DNA of 38,237 bases, taken from contig JAPPNE010000121.1 of assembly GCA_028818775.1 (NCBI GenBank), positions 1 through 38,237 of the forward strand. The letters are read 5' to 3'. Shown here piece after piece: positions 6,171 through 12,737 of the stretch (positions within the stretch are counted from its first letter, which is position 1; every line of letters starts with the position of its first letter). This DNA is from Deltaproteobacteria bacterium (GTDB taxonomy: Bacteria; Desulfobacterota; Binatia; UBA9968; JAJDTQ01). The notes beneath the pieces were generated by a model. The model had not been told where the DNA came from. It did not search any database and was given only the letters and a program-made list of their open reading frames with translations. The position numbers were made by a program, and so were the translations under genes.

Positions 6171-7679
6171 ATGCTCGAAGCCGCGTTTGACGGCCTGCTC
6201 GGTATCCTGACTTGGCACTCCCTGGGCATGATGGCCCTGGGAGTGCTGATCGGGAGCTTGGTGGGGTTCCTGCCGGGCATCGGCGGCCCCACCACCCTGG
6301 CCATCATGCTCCCCTTCGTGATGACCATGAAGGACCCCTATCCGGTCATCGCGCTGCTGGTGGGCATGGACGCGGTGGGCAACACCGCCAGCGCCTTCCC
6401 CTCCATACTCATCTCGGTCCCCGGAAGCTCGGGGTCCCAGGCCACTATCCTGGACGGCTACCCCCTGGCCAAGCAGGGGCAGGCCGCGCGGGCTCTGAGC
6501 GCGTCCTTCACCGCCTCGCTGCTGGGCGGGTTCGTGGGCGCCCTGGTGCTGGTGGCCTCGCTGCCGGTGCTGCGCCCGCTGGTGCTGACCTTCGGCTCGC
6601 CGGAGTTCTTCGTCCTGACCCTGTGGGGCCTCACCATGGTGGCGGTGCTGAGCGGCAACGCCCCGGTCAAGGGCATCATCGCCGGCATCATCGGCGTCCT
6701 CGTGGCCACCGTGGGCATGGACGCGAAATCCGGCATCCCCCGCTTCGACTTCGACTACGACTACCTCTGGGACGGCATCAGCCTCATCATCGTCGCCCTG
6801 GGCCTGTTCGGCATCCCGGAAATCATCGACCTGGCGAGCCGCAAGACCAGCATCGCCGAGAGCGAAGAGCTGGGCAGCGGCTTCTTCCAGGGCATCAAGG
6901 ACGTGTTCCGGCACTGGTGGCTGATGGTGCGGTCTTCGGCCATCGGCGCGTGGGTGGGCTTCCTGCCGGGCTTGGGCAGTTCCGTGGCCGACTGGTTCGC
7001 CTACGCCCACGCCGTGCAGACCGAGAAGGACACCGGGAGCTTCGGCAAGGGCGACATCCGCGGGGTCATCGCGCCGGAGGCCTCCAACAACGCCAAGGAG
7101 GGAGGCGGCTACATCCCCACCCTCGCTTTCGGCATCCCGGGCAGCACCTCCACCGCGCTGATCCTCACCGCGTTCGTAGCCGTGGGCATCAAGCCCGGGC
7201 CGGACATGCTGACCACCCAACTCGACCTCACCTTCGCGGTCATCTGGACGCTGGTCATCGGCAACGTCATCGCCGTGGTGCTGTGCGGCGTCCTCGCCAG
7301 GCCCATGGCGCGGGCCTGCTTCATGCCGTTCCACAGCATCGTGCCGCTGGTGGCCGTGTTCGTCTTCATCGGCGCCTTCTCCGCCAACTTCAGCCTCAAC
7401 GACCTGCACGCCCTGCTGGCGTTCTCGCTGCTGGGCTTCATGATGCGCCGGCACGGCTGGCCGCGCCCGCCGCTGCTCCTGGGGGTGGTGCTGGGCACCA
7501 AGATGGAAACGTATCTGTGGCTGTCCTACACGCGGTACGGACTCGAGTGGCTGCTGCGGCCGGCGGTGATCGTGCTGCTGATCCTGGTGGCCGCGTCGCT
7601 CTGCTACCCGATCTGGAAAGACCGGCGCGCCGCGCGACAGCGGGCTCGCGAGTCGAACGAGGGGGTGCCGGAGCCATGA
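6171..7679 (+). CDS. tctA: TctA-family large membrane subunit of TTT transporter
   Basis: A 502-residue integral membrane protein with roughly a dozen hydrophobic segments. It has the TctA signatures GVLIGSLVGFLPGIGGPTTL near the N-terminus and GFLPGLGSSVADWFAYAHA in the middle. The APEASNNAKEGGGYIPTLAFGIPGSTSTA block, also family-typical, comes later. It forms the solute channel of a proton- or sodium-coupled tripartite tricarboxylate transporter in the inner membrane. The start lies 7 nt after the binding-protein stop, with only a weak ribosome-binding site, so translational coupling is likely. The stop overlaps the tctB start as ATGA. Confidence 0.95.
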   Translation: MLEAAFDGLLGILTWHSLGMMALGVLIGSLVGFLPGIGGPTTLAIMLPFVMTMKDPYPVIALLVGMDAVGNTASAFPSILISVPGSSGSQATILDGYPLAKQGQAARALSASFTASLLGGFVGALVLVASLPVLRPLVLTFGSPEFFVLTLWGLTMVAVLSGNAPVKGIIAGIIGVLVATVGMDAKSGIPRFDFDYDYLWDGISLIIVALGLFGIPEIIDLASRKTSIAESEELGSGFFQGIKDVFRHWWLMVRSSAIGAWVGFLPGLGSSVADWFAYAHAVQTEKDTGSFGKGDIRGVIAPEASNNAKEGGGYIPTLAFGIPGSTSTALILTAFVAVGIKPGPDMLTTQLDLTFAVIWTLVIGNVIAVVLCGVLARPMARACFMPFHSIVPLVAVFVFIGAFSANFSLNDLHALLAFSLLGFMMRRHGWPRPPLLLGVVLGTKMETYLWLSYTRYGLEWLLRPAVIVLLILVAASLCYPIWKDRRAARQRARESNEGVPEP

Positions 7680-8170
7680 ACCGCGACCGGCGGATGCTCT
7701 ACGAGAGCGTCCTCTTCACCGTGCTCATCGGGCTGCTGCTGCTGTGGACGCTGCGCGTGGCCGACAGTTGGGACGAGCTGCGCGCCTCCATCATCGTCTT
7801 CGTGCTCGGCAGCGCCGGCGTTGTCCTGGCCGCGGTCCAGGTCATCAAGGACCTGTGGCCGCGCCGCGGCGGCGAGGAGGCCGGGGGCATTCACTTCGAC
7901 GCCCCCGCCCTGCAATCCTCGGGCCGCTGGGGCAACCTCGAGATCTGGGGCTGGATCCTGGGCTTCTACGCCGCCATCCGGATCATCGGCTTCCCCACCG
8001 CCGTGCCGCTGTTCGTCTTTGGCTACGCCAAGACCTACGGCGCGGGCTGGCTCCTGGCCTCCCTCCTGGCGGCGGCGGCCTGGGCCTTCATCTACGGCGT
8101 CTTCGAGCACATCCTCCACGTGCCCTGGCCGGAACCGTTTCTGGCGGAACTGTTCTTCAGCCCTGCCTGA
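7676..8170 (+). CDS. tctB: TctB-family small membrane subunit of TTT transporter
   Basis: A 164-residue protein with four hydrophobic segments: LYESVLFTVLIGLLLLWTL, ASIIVFVLGSAGVVLAAVQV, WGWILGFYAAIRIIGFPTAV and a C-terminal pair around LLASLLAAAAWAFIYGVFEH. The size and topology are those of TctB, the poorly conserved small subunit of TTT systems. The ATG at 7676 overlaps the tctA stop by four bases (ATGA), so translation is coupled. Its last 14 bases overlap the 3' end of the oppositely oriented dehydrogenase gene, so the two genes converge with no room for a terminator. Confidence 0.88.
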   Translation: MNRDRRMLYESVLFTVLIGLLLLWTLRVADSWDELRASIIVFVLGSAGVVLAAVQVIKDLWPRRGGEEAGGIHFDAPALQSSGRWGNLEIWGWILGFYAAIRIIGFPTAVPLFVFGYAKTYGAGWLLASLLAAAAWAFIYGVFEHILHVPWPEPFLAELFFSPA

Positions 8171-8960
8171 GGTTGATCACCGACGTGACCCCGCGGCCGG
8201 CGTCGGTGTGGATCACCTCGCCGGTCATGATGCGGGACTGGGACGAAGCCAGCAGCACGTAGGCGGCGGCGTGGTCCTCCGGCACCACGGCGACCTCGAG
8301 GAGGTTATTGGCGAGCCCCGCCGGCGGCCGGGGCGCGCCGAAGACGTCGTCGCCTCCGGCTCCCGGGGCCAGGGACGGCGCCGCGCGCAGGCCGGTGGCG
8401 GTGCCGGAGGGCGCCACACCGTTGACCCGCACCGTGGGCGCCAGCTCGTTGGCCAACTGCCGTACGAGGCCCAGCGCCGCGTGCTTGGAGGCGACGTACA
8501 AGGTCCCGCCGCTCACGTAGTAGGACGACGTGGAAAGCGTGAACACCATGTTGCCGCGGGTCTTCATCAGCTCGGGGATGGCGGCCTTGGCGCCCATGAA
8601 GTAGCCCTTGACGTTGACCCCGAGGACTTCCTCGTAGCCCTGCTCCAGCTCTTCGTCCGAAAGCTCCGCCAGCGGCCGCTTGGCGTCGTGGATGCCGGCG
8701 TTGCCGACGAAAACGGTGAGCTTGCCGAACTCCGACACCGCCGCGGCCACCGCCCGCCGGTTGTCCTCCAGGCTCCGCACGTCGCCGGACACCACGGCCA
8801 CACTGTCGCCTATCTCGTCCTTCAGCGCCGCCAGCCGTTCCCCGGACATGTCGAAGGCCACCACCTTGGCGCCCTCCTCCACGAAACGCGCCACCACCGC
8901 CTTGCCGATCCCCGACCCGGACCCGGTCACGACCGCCACCTCGTTCTCGAGCCATTGCAT
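8157..8960 (-). CDS. Short-chain dehydrogenase, BphB/HcaB-like (cis-dihydrodiol dehydrogenase type)
   Basis: A 267-residue classical SDR. The cofactor motif TGSGSGIG sits near residue 12, NAG at 87-89, a catalytic Ser around 143, and Y155/K159 in LYVASKH. The Y/K positions equal those I recall for biphenyl-dihydrodiol dehydrogenase BphB. The segments HDAKRPLAE, KGYFMGAKAAIPELMKTRGNMVFTLS, LYVASKHAALGLVRQLANELAPTVRVNGV and the GTATGLRAAPSL loop follow HcaB/BphB closely. Those enzymes rearomatise cis-dihydrodiols to catechols with NAD+. No Rieske dioxygenase that would supply a dihydrodiol is in this window, so another cyclic alcohol is possible. AGGAGGTAACGTCC precedes the ATG. It converges on tctB with 14 bp overlap. 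Confidence 0.88.
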   Translation of the reverse strand: MQWLENEVAVVTGSGSGIGKAVVARFVEEGAKVVAFDMSGERLAALKDEIGDSVAVVSGDVRSLEDNRRAVAAAVSEFGKLTVFVGNAGIHDAKRPLAELSDEELEQGYEEVLGVNVKGYFMGAKAAIPELMKTRGNMVFTLSTSSYYVSGGTLYVASKHAALGLVRQLANELAPTVRVNGVAPSGTATGLRAAPSLAPGAGGDDVFGAPRPPAGLANNLLEVAVVPEDHAAAYVLLASSQSRIMTGEVIHTDAGRGVTSVINLRQG

Positions 8961-8974
8961 GGACGTTACCTCCT

Positions 8975-9135
8975 AGTGTCGTGTTCCGTAATTTCGTGGC
9001 ACAATTTGCTGGTCTTTTTCGCCGTCGGCTGCGTTGCTCTTCCTCGCGTGGTGCCCGCCACTGCTCGTCATCGCGCCTTGCCGACAACGAAAAATCCTGC
9101 GCAACTTATGCCAGGAAATTACGGAACACGACACT
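8975..9135. repeat. 161 bp near-palindromic, MITE-like hairpin element
   Basis: The terminal arms are exact 21 bp reverse complements (8975-8995 and 9115-9135; outer bases AGTGTCGTGTTCC). The similarity continues inward with mismatches: GTGGCACAATTTGC against CTGGCATAAGTTGC, then TTTTTCGCCGTCGGC against TTTTTCGTTGTCGGC. Almost the whole element could thus fold into one long hairpin. It holds no ORF of its own with coding character. Its left end lies one base from the ribosome-binding site of the minus-strand dehydrogenase, so that gene's promoter must lie within or beyond the element. I see no clear target-site duplication. A diverged relative lies at 26434-26490. Confidence 0.8.
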
Positions 9136-9187
9136 TGATGGTGGTGTAACATACCAATCACCGGCCCGCTTCGGAACCCGGCGAACC

Positions 9188-9217
9188 TTGACACCTGCAC
9201 GGGCGCGGGGATAGATT
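9188..9217 (+). promoter_or_regulatory. Sigma70-type promoter before the NicX-like gene
   Basis: An exact TTGACA (9188-9193), an 18 nt spacer and TAGATT (9212-9217), 22 nt before the start codon of the NicX-like gene. It lies outside the palindromic element. It probably drives the NicX-like gene and the TauD gene 58 bp further on. Confidence 0.5.
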
Positions 9218-9239
9218 CGCTTGAGCGGACGGTACGTCC

Positions 9240-10277
9240 ATGACGGTACGATTTCCAACTACCGGGGCTATCGCGGGCGATCTCTACGGCATGGTGCTGC
9301 GCGAGCTGACACTGTGTCGGGCCACGTCCGACGAGACCGTCGTCATCTTCACCGACACCCGCACCAACACCAACTACGCCGCCGCATTCCTGGCCGCCGC
9401 CAAGGAAGTGGCCGCCAGCGCGTTCGAGATCAAGATTCCCCTTCTGCCCGGCACCGAGGGCAACGACACCGACGTGGCGCCGGTGGTGGAGATCCTCAAG
9501 ACCGCCCACCTGGTGGTGGACATCACCACCGGCGGCGTCCTCTACCTCTACAGCAGAACGCTTGCCGACGTGCTGTCCGGGGGCACCCGGGTGCTCCAGG
9601 TACGCGGCACCGAGGACCAGCTCCGGCGCTGCTTCCCGGACGAGGCGGTGCGGCAGCGGACCCTCAACGGCGCGCGGAAACTGGAGGAGGCCGGGGAGAT
9701 ACGCGTCACCACCGGGACCGGCACCGACCTTTCCATGCGCAAGGACGGCCGGCGCGGCGTCACGCAGTACGGTATCAGCGACGTGCCCGGACGCTGGGAC
9801 AGCTGGCCCTCGGGCTTCCTCTACTGCGCGCCGCTGGAGGACAGCGCCAACGGAACTCTGATGCTGGACCCCGGCGATCTGCTGGTGATGCTGGGCCGCT
9901 ACGTGCAGGACCCCGTGCGCATCGACGTCAGGGACGGGCGCATCACGGCCGTCGAGGGCGGGGTGGACGCCATCCTGCTCCGGGAGCACCTGGAACAGTC
10001 GGGAGATCCCCAAGCGTTCATCATCTCCCACATCGGCTGGGGCACCGACCCGCGGGCGCGCTGGGTGGAAGTGGCGCAGCGCGGCACCGAGGAAGGCGCC
10101 CGCGACGCCCGCTCCACCTACGGCAACGTGCAGATCGCCTTCGGCGCCAACTACGCCCTGGGCGGAAAGAACACCACGCTGGCCCACGAGGACCTGATCC
10201 TGCGCCGGGCCGCGTTCCACCTCGACGGGGAAATGATCGTCGACGACGGCCGGATCATCCCCGAAGACCTGCGATGA
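9240..10277 (+). CDS. NicX-like non-heme iron enzyme (2,5-dihydroxypyridine 5,6-dioxygenase / M29 peptidase fold)
   Basis: A 345-residue protein related to NicX and to M29 metallopeptidases. NicX binds Fe(II) through H265, H318 and D320 (from memory). Here H264 (in ISHIGWG), H316 and D318 (in LAHEDL) fall at almost the same positions, and the FGANYALGGKNTTLAHED block is family-typical. NicX cleaves the ring of 2,5-dihydroxypyridine in nicotinate breakdown. No other nic genes are in the window, so the substrate may be a different ring. The ATG at 9240 has only a weak GAGCGG upstream, about 16 nt after the predicted -10 site and close to the transcription start. It is followed by two Fe(II)/2-oxoglutarate oxygenases, so it probably belongs to an oxidative catabolic unit. 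Confidence 0.75.
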   Translation: MTVRFPTTGAIAGDLYGMVLRELTLCRATSDETVVIFTDTRTNTNYAAAFLAAAKEVAASAFEIKIPLLPGTEGNDTDVAPVVEILKTAHLVVDITTGGVLYLYSRTLADVLSGGTRVLQVRGTEDQLRRCFPDEAVRQRTLNGARKLEEAGEIRVTTGTGTDLSMRKDGRRGVTQYGISDVPGRWDSWPSGFLYCAPLEDSANGTLMLDPGDLLVMLGRYVQDPVRIDVRDGRITAVEGGVDAILLREHLEQSGDPQAFIISHIGWGTDPRARWVEVAQRGTEEGARDARSTYGNVQIAFGANYALGGKNTTLAHEDLILRRAAFHLDGEMIVDDGRIIPEDLR

Positions 10278-10335
10278 GGCGCCGCGGCATCGAGCCCACG
10301 CGGGTGCGCCGCCGGTACCTCGGGAGGTGAATCCC

Positions 10336-11190
10336 ATGAATCTGACCGTCAAACCCGTCTCCCCCGCCATCGGCGCGGAGATCGAGGGCATGGACCTGCG
10401 CGAGCCGCTCACCGAGGCGGACCGCGAAGCGATCCTGGACGCGTTTCACGAGCACGTCCTGCTGCTGTTCCGCGGACAGGACCTTACCGAGGACCAGCAG
10501 ACGGCGTTCGCCACCACCTTCGGCGAGCTCGGCAAGCGCACCGTGGGAGCGCGTTTCGTCAAGTCCCCGAAGGACGCTTACGCAAACCCGATCATGATGG
10601 TCACCAACCGCAGCGACGACGGACCTACGGGCAACACCGCTTCCTTCGGCGACGGCGAGATGTGGTTCCACCACGACACCTGCTTCTACCCGGTGCCCAA
10701 CATCGTCACCATGCTGTACGGCATGGAGGTCACCTCCGAGGGCGGGCTTACGCGCGTCGCCAACATGTACCGCGCCTACGACAACATCCCGCGCGAACTG
10801 CGTGACCGGCTGGAGGGACGCACCGTCTTCCAGGTGTACGACTACAACCGCTACCGCATCGACCCCAACGTGGACCTGACCGGCGCCCGCAGCGACTCGC
10901 AGCCCATCTTCGTGCGCCATCCGGTCACCGGCAAGAAGGCGCTGTACGTGAACCGCACCATGACCGCCCGAATCGAAGGCATGGATCTGGCCGAGAGCGA
11001 CGCCATCCTCGACCAGCTTTTCGACATCTCCGAGGACGACCGCATCGTCTACGACCACCGGTGGCGCGTGGGCGACCTGCTGATGTGGGACAACCGCTGC
11101 TCCATCCACGCGCGCACCGACTTCCCCGCCGAGGAGGCGCGCATCCTGCGGCGCTGCACGGTGGCGGGGAAGGAACCGGTGCACGCGTGA
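10336..11190 (+). CDS. TauD/TfdA-family Fe(II)/2-oxoglutarate dioxygenase, copy 1
   Basis: A 284-residue TauD-like hydroxylase (PF02668). Facial-triad ligands are H112-x-D114 (WFHHDTCF) and H258 (CSIHAR), with a 2-oxoglutarate-binding arginine in the following EARILRRCTVAG. The family-typical N-terminus (VKPVSPAIGAEIEGMDL) and HPVTGKKALYVN block are present. Members hydroxylate taurine, 2,4-D and related acids, coupling the reaction to succinate formation. The start is the ATG at 10336 with GGAGGTGA upstream; the in-frame GTG three codons earlier lies in that site. It follows the NicX-like gene by 58 bp and is followed by a close paralogue. The substrate is not predictable. Confidence 0.9.
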   Translation: MNLTVKPVSPAIGAEIEGMDLREPLTEADREAILDAFHEHVLLLFRGQDLTEDQQTAFATTFGELGKRTVGARFVKSPKDAYANPIMMVTNRSDDGPTGNTASFGDGEMWFHHDTCFYPVPNIVTMLYGMEVTSEGGLTRVANMYRAYDNIPRELRDRLEGRTVFQVYDYNRYRIDPNVDLTGARSDSQPIFVRHPVTGKKALYVNRTMTARIEGMDLAESDAILDQLFDISEDDRIVYDHRWRVGDLLMWDNRCSIHARTDFPAEEARILRRCTVAGKEPVHA

Positions 11191-11227
11191 GGACGGCGAG
11201 GAACGAAATGGCAACGACGCCCCTTGC

Positions 11228-11255
11228 CGTCATTCCCGCTTCCGCGGTAATGACG
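11228..11255. repeat. Small inverted repeat of the TCATTCCCGC class
   Basis: CGTCATTCCCGC (11228-11239) faces GCGGTAATGACG (11244-11255), a 12 bp stem with one mismatch and a 4 nt loop. It sits in the 155 bp gap between the two TauD genes. It looks like the widespread CGTCATTCCCGC intergenic repeats of proteobacterial genomes and could attenuate read-through or stabilise the upstream mRNA. There is no U-tract. Confidence 0.6.
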
Positions 11256-11345
11256 ATTCGGGAGGTTGGCGCTATTTCCTGTTCGAGCGGATTGTGACAC
11301 AGCCTGTTGCGCGGAGATGAAAGACTCTCATTTGGAGGCAATAAC

Positions 11346-12203
11346 ATGAGCCTGACCACAAGGCCGCTCTCACCGGCCCTGGGCGTTGAGGTGCTGGGAC
11401 TGGACGTGAGCGAACCGTTCGACGACAAAGTCCGCGACGACATCCTCGACGCGTTCTACGAAAACATCGCCCTGCTCTTCCGCGGCCAGAGCCTCACGGT
11501 GGAGCAGCAGAACCGCTTCACCACCACCTTCGGCGACATCGGCAAGCGCACCATCGGACCGCGCCTGCGGAAGTCGGCGGACGACATCTACACCACGCCG
11601 GTGATGGTGGTGAGCAACATCAGGGAGAACGGGAAGCCCCTGGCGGGCTCCTCGGCCAACGGCGACCGGGAGATGGGCTTTCACCAGGACACCGCCTTCC
11701 ACGAGATCCCCGACCACGTCACCATCCTCTACGGCATCGAGGTGTCCAGCCACGGCGGCCACACCCTGTTGACGAACCAGTACGCCGCCTACGAGAACAT
11801 CCCGGCGGACCTCAAGACGAAGCTGGAGGGATGCACGGTGCTGCAGGTCTACGACTACCAGCGGCACACGGTGGACGCCGACATCGATCTGAGCGGCGCC
11901 CGTTACTACGTGCAGCCCATCTTCATCACCCACCCGGTGACGGGCCGCAGGGCGCTCTACGTGAACCGCATGATGTCGGTGCGCATCGAGGGAATGGAGC
12001 GGGCGGAGAGCGACGCCATCCTGAGCGACCTGTTCGACATCGCCGAGGACCCAAGCTTCCGGTACGAGCACGTCTGGGAGGTGGGCGACCTCTTGATGTG
12101 GGACAACTTCTGCTCCATCCACGCGCGTACGTTCTACCCGGACGAGGAGCGCCGGCTGTTGCGGCGCACCACCGTGGCCGGCAAGGACCGGCTGCACGCG
12201 TGA
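11346..12203 (+). CDS. TauD/TfdA-family Fe(II)/2-oxoglutarate dioxygenase, copy 2
   Basis: A 285-residue paralogue of the preceding TauD gene, similar over its whole length. The two share FYENIALLFRGQSLT against FHEHVLLLFRGQDLT, IEGMERAESDAIL against IEGMDLAESDAIL, and the same VGDLLMWDN-x-CSIHAR end. Ligands are H113-x-D115 (GFHQDTAF) and H259, with the C-terminal arginine in RRLLRRTTVAGK. GGAGG lies 8 nt before the ATG. The pair probably arose by tandem duplication. The divergence in the residues before HxD (ENGKPLAGSSANGD against SDDGPTGNTASFGD) suggests different substrates. It ends 6 bp from the end of the convergent VOC gene. Confidence 0.9.
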   Translation: MSLTTRPLSPALGVEVLGLDVSEPFDDKVRDDILDAFYENIALLFRGQSLTVEQQNRFTTTFGDIGKRTIGPRLRKSADDIYTTPVMVVSNIRENGKPLAGSSANGDREMGFHQDTAFHEIPDHVTILYGIEVSSHGGHTLLTNQYAAYENIPADLKTKLEGCTVLQVYDYQRHTVDADIDLSGARYYVQPIFITHPVTGRRALYVNRMMSVRIEGMERAESDAILSDLFDIAEDPSFRYEHVWEVGDLLMWDNFCSIHARTFYPDEERRLLRRTTVAGKDRLHA

Positions 12204-12209
12204 GAGGGC

Positions 12210-12602
12210 TTAAAGTCCCGTCTTGACCTCGATCTGGTTGCCGTCGGGATCGAGGATGTACTGCGAGTCGCTTCGCCCGGTCGCGCCCGTCCGTGGCACC
12301 ACGCCGCCTTCCAACCTCACGCCCATGGCCTCGATGCGCTCCAGAATTTCCCGGAACTCCGGATCGGTGAAGGTCAGGCAGAAATGGTCCACGCCGCCGT
12401 GCTCCTCGGGGCTGCGGGCCTGGTACGATGCCTCGTGCAGCAGGAAGATGATGCTTCCGCCCACCTGCATGGCGGCGGCCTCTACGTTGCTCCTGCCGAG
12501 CATGCGGCGGTCCACCATCTCGAAGCCGAAAAGATCGCTGTAGAACCGGATGGAGCGGTCGAGGTCGGTGACCTTGACCCCGACGTGGTCGAGTAGCGGC
12601 AT
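12210..12602 (-). CDS. VOC-family protein (glyoxalase/extradiol dioxygenase superfamily)
   Basis: A 130-residue single-chain VOC protein with two beta-alpha-beta-beta-beta modules. Candidate metal ligands are H6 (LLDHVGV), H73 (GGVDHFCLTF) and E125 (DPDGNQIEV), the normal H/H/E positions; E57 is a possible fourth ligand. Functions in the family include glyoxalase I, methylmalonyl-CoA epimerase and thiol transferases. A one-domain protein of this size is too short for a typical two-domain extradiol dioxygenase. The start is the ATG at 12602 with AAGGAGGTG 5 nt upstream. It is convergent with the second TauD gene and divergent from glnS. The substrate is unknown. Confidence 0.85.
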   Translation of the reverse strand: MPLLDHVGVKVTDLDRSIRFYSDLFGFEMVDRRMLGRSNVEAAAMQVGGSIIFLLHEASYQARSPEEHGGVDHFCLTFTDPEFREILERIEAMGVRLEGGVVPRTGATGRSDSQYILDPDGNQIEVKTGL

Positions 12603-12675
12603 CACGCACCTCCTTGTCTGATACGCCATCTATAGCCCGAAGAACGCCCGATGGGTACCGGAACCCGCCACGTGC

Positions 12676-12704
12676 TTCATGAGCGGCGCGGGATCGGGTA
12701 GACT
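12676..12704 (+). promoter_or_regulatory. Possible promoter of glnS
   Basis: TTCATG (12676-12681), a 17 nt spacer and TAGACT (12699-12704), 33 nt before the glnS start codon. The -10 is reasonable and the -35 weak. No better candidate is seen in the 135 bp between the divergent VOC gene and glnS. Confidence 0.3.
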
Positions 12705-12737
12705 AGCTCTCAAACCTGGAAAGCCTTCCTCGAACCC

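Noticed and set aside
6212-7675. N-terminal extension of tctB overlapping tctA in another frame
   Set aside because: The overlapping part has no membrane character and lies fully within tctA; the ATG at 7676 with ATGA overlap is the natural start.
8975-9135. CRISPR repeat or insertion sequence
   Set aside because: A single palindromic unit with no spaced direct repeats and no transposase frame.
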